A DNA stretch of 35,101 nt from Gammaproteobacteria bacterium (GCA_020445315.1 JAGRGW010000020.1:1-35101); one strand, 5' to 3'. Positions 7,048-16,080 are shown, counted from the first letter of the stretch. A program made the numbers and translations. Notes: generated by a model not told the origin, from the sequence alone.

Positions 7048-9167
7048 ACACGCTGAAGCACCCGTTTTCCAGACAGCTGCTGCTTGCCATCGCCTGGTTG
7101 CTGTCCGGCCTCACCGTCGCTGCAGCAGGGGGTGCCGTCCAGGTCGGTGACGTGATCCGGGTGTCGCTGCCCGGCGAACCGGCACTCGACAAGACCTTTG
7201 CCGTCGACCGGCAGGGCCGCATCCATCTGCCCGAGGTTGGTGCGATCAACCTGGCTGGACTCGACGAGGCCGCGATGGCGTCGAAGGTCCGGGCCACGCT
7301 GGCCACCGCGTTCCGCGATCTCGCCAATCTCGACGTCTACATCCACGAGCGCAAGCTGTTGATCAGCGTGACAGGCTACGTCCAGCAACCCGGTGAGGTC
7401 CTGCTGCCCGCAGGTGCCGGCATCCAGATGGCACTGCGCGCGGCTGGCGGGCTCCGCAAAGGCGCGCAGCTGGACAAGATGCAGCTGAAGCGTGGCAGCC
7501 AATCCACGGCTTTCGATTACAAACGCTATCTCGACAGTGGCGACACGGATCTGCTGCCACCCTTGACATCACTCGACACCCTGTTCGTGCCGGCATCACC
7601 GATGATCGGCAATATCGAGGTCGATTTCGACCAGGCGAAGATAGCCGACGCTGGTGACGCGGCTACCGACCGTGCCGCCATCAAGGTATTCGGTGAAGTG
7701 AACCATCCGGGCAGTTTCTCGCACAAGGCCGATATCAGCCTGGTCGACCTGCTGATGCGGGCCGGCGGTGTCACGCGGCATGCCAGCGTCGACCAGATCC
7801 GCGTGATCAGCAATGGCGAACCGGTACTGTTCAACCTCAAGCGCTATCTCGACAGCGGCGATACCGGGCTGCTGCCGGCCATCATCCCCGGCGCGACGGT
7901 TTTCGTGCCGCGGCAGGACGAATCGGTCAAGTCAGGTGCCAACACGGTGTATATCATGGGCGAGGTGTTCAAGCCGGGCGCCTACGAAAGCCCGGCCGAT
8001 GCCTCGTTCATGGACATCCTGGCCAACGCCGGTGGCCCGACGCGTTTCGCCGAATCACGGCAGATCCGCATCATCCGCGCCAACGGCCAGGTGGCTTCAT
8101 TCGATCTCGCGGGGTTCACCGAAGGGATGCGTCGCGGCATCGTGCCCAACGTGCAGCCCGGGGACGCGATATTCGTCCCCGAGAAGACCGATGTGAACGA
8201 AAAGTCCTGGCTCAAGGTGGCGCCCAACCGCGCCGTCCGCGTACTTGGTGAAGTCGAGCGACCCGGACGCGTCGAGTGGTCCGACGAGATGTCGCTGATG
8301 GACCTGCTGGCCCATGTCGGTGGTCCGCGCGGCGGTGCCGACACGGCCAATATCGAGATCGTGACGCCGACCGCCGACGGCGGAACCCGGGCGATGACAT
8401 TCGATCTCGATGCCTTCATCCGGCGGGGCGGCGGCGACAGTGAACTGCCGAAGATCGTTGCCGGCAGCACGATCCGGGTGCATGACCTGCCGGAAGACCC
8501 GACCGACAACAAGTCACAATGGGTCCGGCAGTCGTCCGACAGCTCGATCTACGTATTCGGCCAGGTCGGCGCACCGGGACGCTATCGGTTTACCGACGAC
8601 ATGCACTTTCTCGACATCCTGTCGGCCGCCGACGGCCCGACCGGTAGCGCCGACCTGCACAACATCCGCGTCAGCCATCGCGACGGCAAGACCGCCCGCG
8701 TCAGCCGCCTCAACCTGGCGTTGTACTTCGAGACCGGCGACGAAAACCTGCTGCCGAAAGTCCGGACCGGCGACACCATCTATGTCCCGGAACGTGACCG
8801 CAGCTGGCTCGACCAGCCCAAAGAACAGACCATTCGGGTCCTCGGCTCGGTCAACAAGCCCGGACGCTATGCCTTCGACGACAGCATGACGCTGCTGGAC
8901 CTGCTGGCCGAGGCAGGCGGCCCGAGCGAAGACGCTTACGTCGAAAAGATCACGATCGTCAACCTGTCGTGCTGCCGCAACCAGGCACGCACGTTCGACC
9001 TGGTCGAGTTCAGCAAGACGGCGGACTTCAACAGGCTGCCGGTCATTCGCGCCGGCGACACGGTCTATGTCCCGAACGAGGGCCAGAGCGTATTCGAAAA
9101 GGCCCGGGTGGCCATGGACGACGTGTTCAAGATCATCTCGATCGCGTCACTGCTGGGGGTCCTGTAA
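7044..9167 (+). CDS. Polysaccharide export protein (OPX/Wza family) with six SLBB repeats (SypC-like)
   Basis: Predicted outer-membrane or periplasmic channel component of EPS export (707 aa). A Sec-type signal ends near AAAGGA (residue 30); there is no lipobox Cys. The Poly_export domain (about 32-103) begins VGDVIRVSLPGEP. Six SLBB-type repeats follow, near residues 104, 212, 301, 397, 501 and 596, each with a core like VLGEVERPG and ending in a (G/D)G(P/G)-type turn. E. coli Wza is about 380 aa with two such repeats, so this protein is unusually long. The C-terminus (KIISIASLLGVL) is short and hydrophobic rather than a clear Wza-like barrel helix. It is coupled to both neighbours by 4- and 1-base overlaps. 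Confidence 0.88.
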   Translation: MNTLKHPFSRQLLLAIAWLLSGLTVAAAGGAVQVGDVIRVSLPGEPALDKTFAVDRQGRIHLPEVGAINLAGLDEAAMASKVRATLATAFRDLANLDVYIHERKLLISVTGYVQQPGEVLLPAGAGIQMALRAAGGLRKGAQLDKMQLKRGSQSTAFDYKRYLDSGDTDLLPPLTSLDTLFVPASPMIGNIEVDFDQAKIADAGDAATDRAAIKVFGEVNHPGSFSHKADISLVDLLMRAGGVTRHASVDQIRVISNGEPVLFNLKRYLDSGDTGLLPAIIPGATVFVPRQDESVKSGANTVYIMGEVFKPGAYESPADASFMDILANAGGPTRFAESRQIRIIRANGQVASFDLAGFTEGMRRGIVPNVQPGDAIFVPEKTDVNEKSWLKVAPNRAVRVLGEVERPGRVEWSDEMSLMDLLAHVGGPRGGADTANIEIVTPTADGGTRAMTFDLDAFIRRGGGDSELPKIVAGSTIRVHDLPEDPTDNKSQWVRQSSDSSIYVFGQVGAPGRYRFTDDMHFLDILSAADGPTGSADLHNIRVSHRDGKTARVSRLNLALYFETGDENLLPKVRTGDTIYVPERDRSWLDQPKEQTIRVLGSVNKPGRYAFDDSMTLLDLLAEAGGPSEDAYVEKITIVNLSCCRNQARTFDLVEFSKTADFNRLPVIRAGDTVYVPNEGQSVFEKARVAMDDVFKIISIASLLGVL

Positions 9168-9877
9168 TGCCGATTCCGGATCACTACCTGGAACTCGAGT
9201 CGATCTATGTCGCAACACTGGCGCGCGGCATTCGTTCTCTCGCCGTGGCTTCGGCCGTTCCCGGAGAAGGCGTCACCTCACTGATCGCCGCACTGACCCA
9301 CCGCAACCTGCATGCCGGCCGCTCGACCCTGGTGGTCGATTTCAACCTGTTCCGGCCTGGCGTACAGAGGCATTTCGGTATCGGAAGCGCACTTGCTCAG
9401 CAAGGTCTGCTGCCGGCTCCGGCAACCGTGCAACACGATCGTTCCGACGCCAGGCTGGCCGTGCTGTATCCCCAACCGGATCGTACCGCCCTGCTGCACC
9501 TGCGAGAGCCAGGCACGATTGAGCAGCTCATCGAGGACTGGAAAAAGGAATTCGACACTATTCTGGTCGACACGTCGCCGATCAACGCCATCAATGGCGC
9601 CAACCTGCCCGGCGAACGTGCAGCCGCTGCCTGCGATGGCAGCGTGCTGCTCGTCCTGTCCGGTCGCACCACGGAAACAATGGCAGAGGCCACGGCAAAG
9701 AAGCTCCTGGCTGCGGGCGCCAATCTGCTCGGGATCGTGATGAATGATCGCGAACAGCCATCGCTGCTGACGGAAATGATCCGTGAGATTGACCGGCTGA
9801 GACCCATGCTTCCGGCCGTGGCCGACTGGCTGCAGCGAAAAGTGCTCAGTACACCACTGCTGCGCCTGGAAGTCTGA
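9167..9877 (+). CDS. Degenerate Wzc/CpsD-type ATPase (SypD-like)
   Basis: P-loop protein (236 aa) of the family that controls chain length with Wza-type exporters. The start overlaps the export stop as TAATG. The fold is recognisable: SLAVASAVPGEGVTS (residues 24-38) at Walker A, STLVVDFNLFRP (53-64) at Walker A', and TILVDTSP (131-138) at Walker B. Walker A lacks the catalytic Lys: PGEGKST has become PGEGVTS, with Val36. Walker A' reads DFN rather than DAD. No C-terminal Tyr cluster is present and there is no membrane segment. By family knowledge it should not work as a normal BY-kinase; a structural or nucleotide-sensing role is inferred. Confidence 0.82.
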   Translation: MPIPDHYLELESIYVATLARGIRSLAVASAVPGEGVTSLIAALTHRNLHAGRSTLVVDFNLFRPGVQRHFGIGSALAQQGLLPAPATVQHDRSDARLAVLYPQPDRTALLHLREPGTIEQLIEDWKKEFDTILVDTSPINAINGANLPGERAAAACDGSVLLVLSGRTTETMAEATAKKLLAAGANLLGIVMNDREQPSLLTEMIREIDRLRPMLPAVADWLQRKVLSTPLLRLEV

Positions 9878-9884
9878 CCACGCA

Positions 9885-9913
9885 GTCTCGTCGCGAACCC
9901 CACGACGGGAGAC
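9885..9913. terminator. Imperfect hairpin between convergent EPS operons
   Basis: GTCTC-GTCG (9885-9893) pairs with CGAC-GG-GAGAC (9903-9913) with a two-base bulge. It lies in the 121-base gap between the sypD-like stop and the convergent hydrolase gene. There is no U-tract, so termination is uncertain. Confidence 0.25.
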
Positions 9914-9998
9914 GGGGGGCAGCACCCTGCGTCGATTCAGCGTCGCGGCCAGGCTTGAAATGAACGTCTATGGGAAGTCGGGGACGTTGCCCTTACCG

Positions 9999-12425
9999 TC
10001 ACTGTCCTGCCGCAGGCGTAGCCAGCCGCACGATCCTTTCGCGCCATGCATCGAACTGCGCATCGTCGAGCTTTTCAACGCCCGACCACCGGCCGGGTAC
10101 GGCCTCTCTCAGCTCGTCCAACAACGCTGCCGCAGGCCGCCCCGTCCGGGCAGCCTGTTCGAGCCAGAGCAGCCAACGCAGGTCGGTGATACCTTCGACG
10201 ATATCGAACAAGCGGACATCGAGGTCCGCGACGTCCGGGCAGGAAGTCGCCGCCGGGAACAGGAACTGGACATCATCTTCGCGTCCATCGGTCGGATCGA
10301 ATGGATCCGCCGTGGGCATGCGCGCGTGCCACTGCAGGTAACCCGCCGCACCGACGCGCCACAGGTAGAAGCCCGATGCCGCGCGCCAATTGCGCAGGTT
10401 GTACAGCCAGGGCGTCACGCCCTGCTTGCGGATAGACTGGATGTCATCCGCGTCCACGCCGAACCCGTCGTTGACCAGCGCGATGTCAAGGTCGTCGAGA
10501 AAGCGTCGATCCCCGGGATCGTTGAGGTGCGCGGCCAATATTGCCGATGGCGCGTAGGCACGGCTGTACCGACTGACACGCGAAAGCGGCTCGTCGCGGC
10601 CTGCATTCGATGGCTCATCGGCGATCGACCACGCAATCGACGACTGGTCCTGCAAAGTCGTTTGCTCGCTGAGCCGCGCCATGACCTCGACCGTGTTCTC
10701 AAGCCCGACGCTCTCCAGCAGGCGTTTGACCGGCGCGTACGCCAGGAACGGCGGCATGAATCCGACGGCCGCCACGGCATCGACTTCGTTTACCAACAGT
10801 TGTTCATTTGTCGTGGAACCCGGTGTGATCAGTCCTGGGGACACCCCGCTGAGGCCCAGTCGTCGCAGCTGATCGAGATCACAGCGCCAGGCGGATGCGG
10901 CTGCATCACCCAGTCCTTCGAACCAGGCGAGATGCACCGGACGTTCGAGATAAACCCCGACAGGACGATCCGCTGCCGGCAGCCGAACATCCGGCACGGT
11001 CACGCCAAACGGCTTCCGGTATTCGACGTCGTCGAGTTGGACGGACAATGCACCCTCGTAACGTCCTGCGGGTGCGTAATCCGGCACATCGACCTGTACG
11101 ACCAGCAGTCGCGCAAATCCCGCTGGCGCAGGTGGCGGCGGCCGATCGCCCCTGAGGTGTCGTTGCACCGGCACCAGCAACGTGGACTGCAGGGAGCTAC
11201 GGCGCAACCGCCACTGCGCCCAGCGCAACGTCGCCGGCAACGGGTTCCCCTGTTGCGACGGCGGTTCGAGTCGAACAATCGGTACGGAGTGATGCCCGCC
11301 GGTGTGCAACTCGAAACCCAGGGTCGTCGTGGTCGCACGCGCCGCGACCCGATTCGAACGCTGCACAACCAGGCCGCCGGCGTGCGCGGGCTCGGCGTTG
11401 CCCGAGACTCGCCAGTTCTCGCGCCACCAGCGTGCGCGGTCGGCCTCGACCTGGTCACGCGCACGGTAGTCAGCGTACGACTCGGCCAATACCGCCGACA
11501 GGTAACCGGCCTCGGGCATGTCACCCTCGAAATCCAGGGTCAATCCATCGGCGCCTACGTTGACGACAAAACTGATTCGGCCACCGGGCTGTTCACCGAA
11601 CAGGCCCCAGGCATCGGCAGCGCCATCGTATTCGCGTTCACGACCGGCAAGATAGACCTGCTCTATCCAAGACGATGCCGTATGCTGCCGAGTGAACACG
11701 CTTTGTCCGTTGGCGGAAATGGTCCGCTTCAGGGGGTGTGGCAGGTACTCCCATTCGCCACGGTCCTGTATCCACAGCGTGACGAACCAGGTGCCGCCGG
11801 GTAGCGGCAGCCGGAGTCGCTCGATGCCGCGCAGGCCGTCGGTCGTCAGGCCCTCGACGGCGGCCTGCCGCCCGCCCCGATCACTAGCCCTGAGCGACTG
11901 ACCTTCGAGACCGTCGAACGACTCGTCCAACCGTTGGAAACCCGGCCAGAGCGCGCTGCCTGGTGGGCCCAGGTCCCAGCCCACGGCGCCATCGGGCAAC
12001 CCGGCCGACCGGGTGATGAGCGGCTCGTCGATCTCGACGTTCGCCCCGGATTCACCGGCAAAACAGATGACCTGCCTCAGACCCTCGACATCCAGCAGAC
12101 GTCCGCCGGGGGTGCGCAACCCCAGTAGCGGGACCGACAACTCGAACGGCCCCGGCGGAATGACGCGCTCGATGTTGACCCGATCGGCATAAGTGGGCCC
12201 GTCCCGGTCGTCGATACGGATCACGATTATCCTTGGCCCGTCGTCCCGGTTGTTGCCCGTGACGACCAGGCGGTCGGATGGCGCGACGTTCACGGCACCG
12301 GAGAAGGTCAGCACCTGCCGCTGCGCCTTGGCTGTCGCGACCCCGAAAGCCAACAGGATGCAAGCGGCGAGGCCCGACAGGTAGACGGCAACACGATGCG
12401 TAAGATCGCGATGGCGGCGGCTCAC
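9999..12425 (-). CDS. Exported glycoside-hydrolase-like protein (GH123/DUF4091-like)
   Basis: Large secreted protein (808 aa), last gene of the minus-strand EPS operon. A signal peptide ends near residue 35 (LLAFGVATAKAQ). The N-terminal half is beta-rich. The C-terminal half (about residues 490-750) looks like a TIM barrel, with SIADEPSN, in which Asp603-Glu604 could be the acid pair used by GH123 enzymes, and LYNLRNWRAASGFYLWR followed by GAAGYLQWH, typical of DUF4091-type barrels. Inferred role: trimming or releasing the EPS outside the cytoplasm. It starts at GTG 12425, four bases after the pyruvyltransferase stop. The enzyme class is moderately sure; the substrate is unknown. Confidence 0.65.
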   Translation of the reverse strand: MSRRHRDLTHRVAVYLSGLAACILLAFGVATAKAQRQVLTFSGAVNVAPSDRLVVTGNNRDDGPRIIVIRIDDRDGPTYADRVNIERVIPPGPFELSVPLLGLRTPGGRLLDVEGLRQVICFAGESGANVEIDEPLITRSAGLPDGAVGWDLGPPGSALWPGFQRLDESFDGLEGQSLRASDRGGRQAAVEGLTTDGLRGIERLRLPLPGGTWFVTLWIQDRGEWEYLPHPLKRTISANGQSVFTRQHTASSWIEQVYLAGREREYDGAADAWGLFGEQPGGRISFVVNVGADGLTLDFEGDMPEAGYLSAVLAESYADYRARDQVEADRARWWRENWRVSGNAEPAHAGGLVVQRSNRVAARATTTTLGFELHTGGHHSVPIVRLEPPSQQGNPLPATLRWAQWRLRRSSLQSTLLVPVQRHLRGDRPPPPAPAGFARLLVVQVDVPDYAPAGRYEGALSVQLDDVEYRKPFGVTVPDVRLPAADRPVGVYLERPVHLAWFEGLGDAAASAWRCDLDQLRRLGLSGVSPGLITPGSTTNEQLLVNEVDAVAAVGFMPPFLAYAPVKRLLESVGLENTVEVMARLSEQTTLQDQSSIAWSIADEPSNAGRDEPLSRVSRYSRAYAPSAILAAHLNDPGDRRFLDDLDIALVNDGFGVDADDIQSIRKQGVTPWLYNLRNWRAASGFYLWRVGAAGYLQWHARMPTADPFDPTDGREDDVQFLFPAATSCPDVADLDVRLFDIVEGITDLRWLLWLEQAARTGRPAAALLDELREAVPGRWSGVEKLDDAQFDAWRERIVRLATPAAGQ

Positions 12426-12429
12426 CGGT

Positions 12430-13650
12430 TCAACACGCGGCCAGGTTCACCTTCTGCACGGGCACGAGCGGCTCGGTCCGGGTGGCAATCGACAAGGCAT
12501 CGTCGAGGTACTCGAGTGATTCCCGGCGTAGTGAAGCGATCGCGCTGTTTGCCACCGAGAAATCCAAGTCACCGGGATCACACACAGGCTGGCCGATACC
12601 GCGTATCCGGCCCTCGAGACCCATGATCCGCAGGATGGAGTCGATACGTGAGTGATTCGCCGCCTGGTACGGGTTGTCGTAGCGACGAAACGTGTAGAAA
12701 GGACGGTTGAACAGGATCGAAAACGCGGTCCCGTGAAACGAATCCGTGCAGACAAAAGCCGCCTGCCTGACAAGGTCGACGAATTCCCTCGGCCCGACGC
12801 CGGACAGGTACTCGAAATCGCTTTCGGCACTTTCCGTGTCGCGCGGGTGCACGGGCACCATGACGGGCCTCAGACCCAGCGACCGGGCGATAGCCAGGGC
12901 ACGGTCGCGCATGTAGCTGTCGGATTCCAGGAAATAGCAGAGCAGATACGGTCCCAGGCGACGTCCAACCGATTCACCGAACTCCGCCCAGTCGCGGGGT
13001 TCGACGAGAAAGACCGGATCCAGGACGACCGGCACCTGGCGCCCGGTCAACTCACCGATTACGGCCGCCCCGGCGGTCTCGCGCACTGACAGATGCGGGA
13101 TCTCGAGCAGGCGCTGGCGGATCCAGTCGCGGCTGCCCGGTGGAATCTCCGACACGCCGAAACTGGGCGCATAGGCGATTCGCTGGTGACGCTCGGCGAA
13201 TCCGAGGTAGTACGTCGAGTCCTCGTGATGCGCAGTCGGATGCCAGACCTGGTCACTGCCGACGATAAAGGCGGCACAGGATGGACGATCGGCCTGCAGC
13301 TGAGCTTCGTCGAAATAGGTCTTCCTGCCCAAGCGGAGAGAGCCTGAAAGGAATTGCGCGAAGCGGATGTTTCGTTCCTGCCTGTAATCAACGTCGCGTG
13401 AGCCTGTCCGACGATAGGACCGCAGGTACGAAAGGGTACGCGACGCCACCGAACGCAGTACGGTACCGCGCAAGAAGCCGCCGGCCCCGGGCGATGCGTC
13501 GGGCTTCCGCCCCGAGTCGTTGTACGGGTCGTAGTCGATGATCTCCGGTTCAAAGCCGAGACGCGCCACCATTTGCTGCATGGCGAACAACTGCAGGTAG
13601 GTGCCGTAGTTGAAATAGCGGGGGAACGAAACGATACCGATTTTCTTCAT
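12430..13650 (-). CDS. Polysaccharide pyruvyltransferase family protein
   Basis: Predicted enzyme adding a pyruvate ketal from phosphoenolpyruvate to a sugar of the EPS repeat, which gives the polymer negative charge (406 aa). Family features: IGIVSFPRYFNYGTYLQ at the N-terminus, FIVGSDQVWHP in the middle, LDPVFLV, and TDSFHGTAFSILFNRPFYTF near the C-terminus, all typical of the PF04230 family. The start ATG overlaps the stop of the upstream GT2 gene by 4 bases, so translation is probably coupled. It is part of the four-gene minus-strand operon read from the sigma-54 promoter at 15788-15803. Some family members act outside pyruvylation, so the exact reaction is inferred. Confidence 0.88.
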   Translation of the reverse strand: MKKIGIVSFPRYFNYGTYLQLFAMQQMVARLGFEPEIIDYDPYNDSGRKPDASPGAGGFLRGTVLRSVASRTLSYLRSYRRTGSRDVDYRQERNIRFAQFLSGSLRLGRKTYFDEAQLQADRPSCAAFIVGSDQVWHPTAHHEDSTYYLGFAERHQRIAYAPSFGVSEIPPGSRDWIRQRLLEIPHLSVRETAGAAVIGELTGRQVPVVLDPVFLVEPRDWAEFGESVGRRLGPYLLCYFLESDSYMRDRALAIARSLGLRPVMVPVHPRDTESAESDFEYLSGVGPREFVDLVRQAAFVCTDSFHGTAFSILFNRPFYTFRRYDNPYQAANHSRIDSILRIMGLEGRIRGIGQPVCDPGDLDFSVANSAIASLRRESLEYLDDALSIATRTEPLVPVQKVNLAAC

Positions 13651-14636
13651 ATCGACGGTGTCCTTGGAGGATGCAATCGGAAACGCCGGCCGAACAGCAA
13701 GTGCCGCGCATCAACGGATGCGGCATGCAGTGCCCGCCGGGAGGGGTGAATCGTGAAAGCGCGCAGATGCTCGACGAGCGACCGGGCGTATTGCCCATGC
13801 TCGCGGTGGTGCTGCGCGCGCGCGGCGGCAAAACGGGCCCGTGCAATTCGAGGCGCCACCGGATCCGCCGCCGCCATGGCGGCGTAGCGGTCATAGATGA
13901 TGTCCAGCGCGGCAAAACGGGCGTCGGATTTCGATGTCTCGGAACCCACACGTACCCGGTAGGTGGCGCTCGGCGCGTCGGTGAAACCGACGCTGCCCTG
14001 CGCGGCCAGCCGCAACCACAAGTCCCAGTCTTCGGCCGACGGCAGGCTCTCGTCGAACCCGCCGATTCGCTGCAGGACGTCGCGTCGGACCATGGCCGTG
14101 CTGGTGCCGACGGGATTCTCGGCGAACAGCACGGCTGCCGCCCGCGGCAGCAGGCGATAGCCCGACTCGCTGTACGCGATCCGGCGAAAATGCTGCCAGG
14201 CGTCGAAACCGGCACCCAGTTCGTTGCTGCTTTCGTCGACCTGCCGGTAGTTGCCGAAACTCAGCGTCATGGTCGGATACTGCCGATGAAAACGCAGCTG
14301 GCGTTCGAGTTTGCCCGGCATCCAGACATCGTCGGCGTCGATGAACGCGACCAGTTGGCCCCGCGCCCGGTCGATGCCCAGGTTGCGTGCGCCTGCAGGA
14401 CCAAGGTGCGACGTCCTGAGCACGCGCAGACGCGGTTCGGTTTCAGCCGCCTGCTGTAACCATGGCCAACTGCCGTCGGTCGACCCATCGTCGATGACCA
14501 CGACCTCGATAGCTTCGAGGCCCTGCCCGAGGACGCTTGCCAGCGCGTGCGGCAGGTAATCCAGGCAATTGAATGTCGGCACCACGACCGACACGGTCGG
14601 TACGGCTGCCGCGGAGAAACTCTGGCGGACCATCAA
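13647..14636 (-). CDS. Family 2 glycosyltransferase
   Basis: Soluble GT-A fold glycosyltransferase (329 aa) acting on a lipid-linked EPS intermediate at the cytoplasmic face. Motifs: VSVVVPTFNCLDYLPHAL near residue 15, VVVIDDGSTDGSWPWL, and the metal-binding FIDADDVWMPGKLERQ near residue 95; LPSAEDWDLWLRLA gives the ED region. There are no clear membrane helices. It overlaps both the upstream GT4 gene and the downstream pyruvyltransferase gene by 4 bases (ATGA type). The family is sure; donor and acceptor are not. Confidence 0.9.
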   Translation of the reverse strand: MMVRQSFSAAAVPTVSVVVPTFNCLDYLPHALASVLGQGLEAIEVVVIDDGSTDGSWPWLQQAAETEPRLRVLRTSHLGPAGARNLGIDRARGQLVAFIDADDVWMPGKLERQLRFHRQYPTMTLSFGNYRQVDESSNELGAGFDAWQHFRRIAYSESGYRLLPRAAAVLFAENPVGTSTAMVRRDVLQRIGGFDESLPSAEDWDLWLRLAAQGSVGFTDAPSATYRVRVGSETSKSDARFAALDIIYDRYAAMAAADPVAPRIARARFAAARAQHHREHGQYARSLVEHLRAFTIHPSRRALHAASVDARHLLFGRRFRLHPPRTPSI

Positions 14637-15745
14637 ACCACCCGGGGCCGCTGACTGGCTGGCAGCGCGAGCCCGGAGACCTCGTGCGCAAAGGCCTGCT
14701 CGAAATGCCAGTGATTCTGCAGGACCCAGGCGCGCGCACGCTTGGCCTTGGCCGCGAGCAGGGCGCCGGAGGTCTGCAGCACGTCTTCGACCGCCGCCTC
14801 GATCGCTTCCGGTGTCACGAAATAGCGCGTACCCAGGTGCCAGTTCTGTTCACTGCGCCAGGGCAACAGCATGCCGCGATCGCGCGTCACGAGTTCGTTC
14901 ATGGGGGCCGCGTCGGTCGTAACGACGAAACCGCCATGCAGCATGCCCTCTAGCAGGATGTGGCCGAAACCCTCGACCTCCGACGGTGCGAGGACGACAC
15001 CGTTACGGGCCCGTATGTCCGCCAGGGCCTCGTCATCGATGTCCCGCCAGACCCGGACGTTGGCCGGAACCGGCGCGACCATGTCGACATCATCGATGAC
15101 CAGTTGCAACTCCGGCCACTCGGGATGTCGTCGCCAGGCTTCGACGACCGCCTGCGCGCCCTTCTTGCGGTTTCTGCCCGCGACGTGCAGGAAGCGCCGG
15201 AAGCGATCGTGCGTGTCGCCGACAGCATTCACCATCGGCACTGCCGGACTCGAAAAGCCCAGGAAACGCGCGTTGTCGTGATGTGCCTGGAAGATCGTCA
15301 GCGCGGCCAGCGACTTGCACAAGACGGCATCGAGATGATCGAAGAAACACAGGTGCTGCGGCTTGACCCATTCCTGGTTCGGGATAAGCCAGTTGACCCG
15401 GGAGGCGGCAATCCAATCGACAGCCGGGGTCTCGAGGTGGATCTGCAGATCCACGGCCACCTTGTTACGACGCCCCCAACGGATCTGCGCCGTGTTCGCC
15501 AAGTCCACCAGCCCGGCGGGCAGCAGCGACTTGATGCGTGCCAACCGCAGACTCCGTTGTGTCTTCGCCACGCTCCAACCCGGCAGGAGTTCACGGATCA
15601 CCCGCCAACCCTGTCGTTCCAGCCGTTGCTGGAGCAGGTCCGCATCGACACGCAGACCACGGCCCGAGTCCCAAAACAGGAGCCGGGCGACAGGTTGGGT
15701 GGCCGCCGAAAGGTAACTTACAGTGGCAGTTTCGGTCGTTTGCAT
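14633..15745 (-). CDS. Family 4-type (GT-B) glycosyltransferase
   Basis: Predicted glycosyltransferase (370 aa), first gene of the minus-strand EPS operon. The C-terminal donor-binding half has LHVAGRNRKKGAQAVVEAW and APSEVEGFGHILLEGMLHGG, the E-x7-E pattern of GT4 enzymes. The open frame extends to 15991, but ATG 15745 is chosen: the extension would run through the sigma-54 promoter and enhancer, and its translation is Arg-rich and unlike a protein. The predicted transcription start near 15777 leaves a 32-base leader. The ribosome binding site is weak. Confidence 0.85.
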   Translation of the reverse strand: MQTTETATVSYLSAATQPVARLLFWDSGRGLRVDADLLQQRLERQGWRVIRELLPGWSVAKTQRSLRLARIKSLLPAGLVDLANTAQIRWGRRNKVAVDLQIHLETPAVDWIAASRVNWLIPNQEWVKPQHLCFFDHLDAVLCKSLAALTIFQAHHDNARFLGFSSPAVPMVNAVGDTHDRFRRFLHVAGRNRKKGAQAVVEAWRRHPEWPELQLVIDDVDMVAPVPANVRVWRDIDDEALADIRARNGVVLAPSEVEGFGHILLEGMLHGGFVVTTDAAPMNELVTRDRGMLLPWRSEQNWHLGTRYFVTPEAIEAAVEDVLQTSGALLAAKAKRARAWVLQNHWHFEQAFAHEVSGLALPASQRPRVV

Positions 15746-15787
15746 ATCGGTCGTCGCTCGCCGTGTTGTCGTTGTGCCCAGCGGCAG

Positions 15788-15803
15788 AGCAAATCCGATG
15801 CCA
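15788..15803 (-). promoter_or_regulatory. Sigma-54 promoter of the minus-strand EPS operon
   Basis: Read on the minus strand, TGGCATCGGATTTGCT has GG and GC 10 bases apart and an intact TTGCT -12 box. The predicted start is near 15777. The strong enhancer dyad is centred about 86 bases upstream. This promoter and the plus-strand one at 15962-15977 flank a shared enhancer. The whole 15746-16080 gap is taken up by these elements. Confidence 0.82.
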
Positions 15804-15844
15804 GCCCCAAAGGCCGCAATCCCGAGGCAGATTCGGCGCGTTGC

Positions 15845-15869
15845 ACGCAGGCTGCGTTGCAAGCTGCAA
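15845..15869 (+). promoter_or_regulatory. Composite enhancer (LuxO/SypG-type UAS), copy 2, shared by divergent operons
   Basis: Strong dyad TTGCA-AGC-TGCAA at 15857-15869, preceded 12 bp upstream by ACGCA-GGC-TGCGT at 15845-15857, itself a perfect inverted repeat. This is the same two-dyad arrangement as at 5736 and 20089. It lies between two outward-facing sigma-54 promoters, about -86 from the minus start and -125 from the plus start. Confidence 0.72.
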
Positions 15870-15961
15870 CACGCTTGCCATTCCGCGACTGCAAACTGCC
15901 GAAGCCAGCCCACAAACCGGCCTGGTGCCTTGTTGGCGGCTGTTATCCAGGCTTTCACGAC

Positions 15962-15977
15962 TGGCATGCACCTTGCT
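15962..15977 (+). promoter_or_regulatory. Sigma-54 promoter of the flippase operon
   Basis: TGGCATGCACCTTGCT has GG at 15963-15964 and GC at 15975-15976 with 10 bases between, and a full TTGCT -12 box. The predicted start is near 15988, giving a leader of about 93 bases before ATG 16081. Confidence 0.82.
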
Positions 15978-16080
15978 CGACCTCGCGCCAACAGCGCGCA
16001 GCGAGCACGACCATGCCGAAACTTCCATCAAGACGACACCACAGACCCGCCAGCCTCGCCCCGACAGAACGGACATCGTG

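Noticed and set aside
9960-11804. 614-codon plus-strand open frame
   Set aside because: Antisense shadow of the GH123-like gene; its translation is low-complexity and Arg/Gln-rich, while the minus frame has a signal peptide and family motifs.
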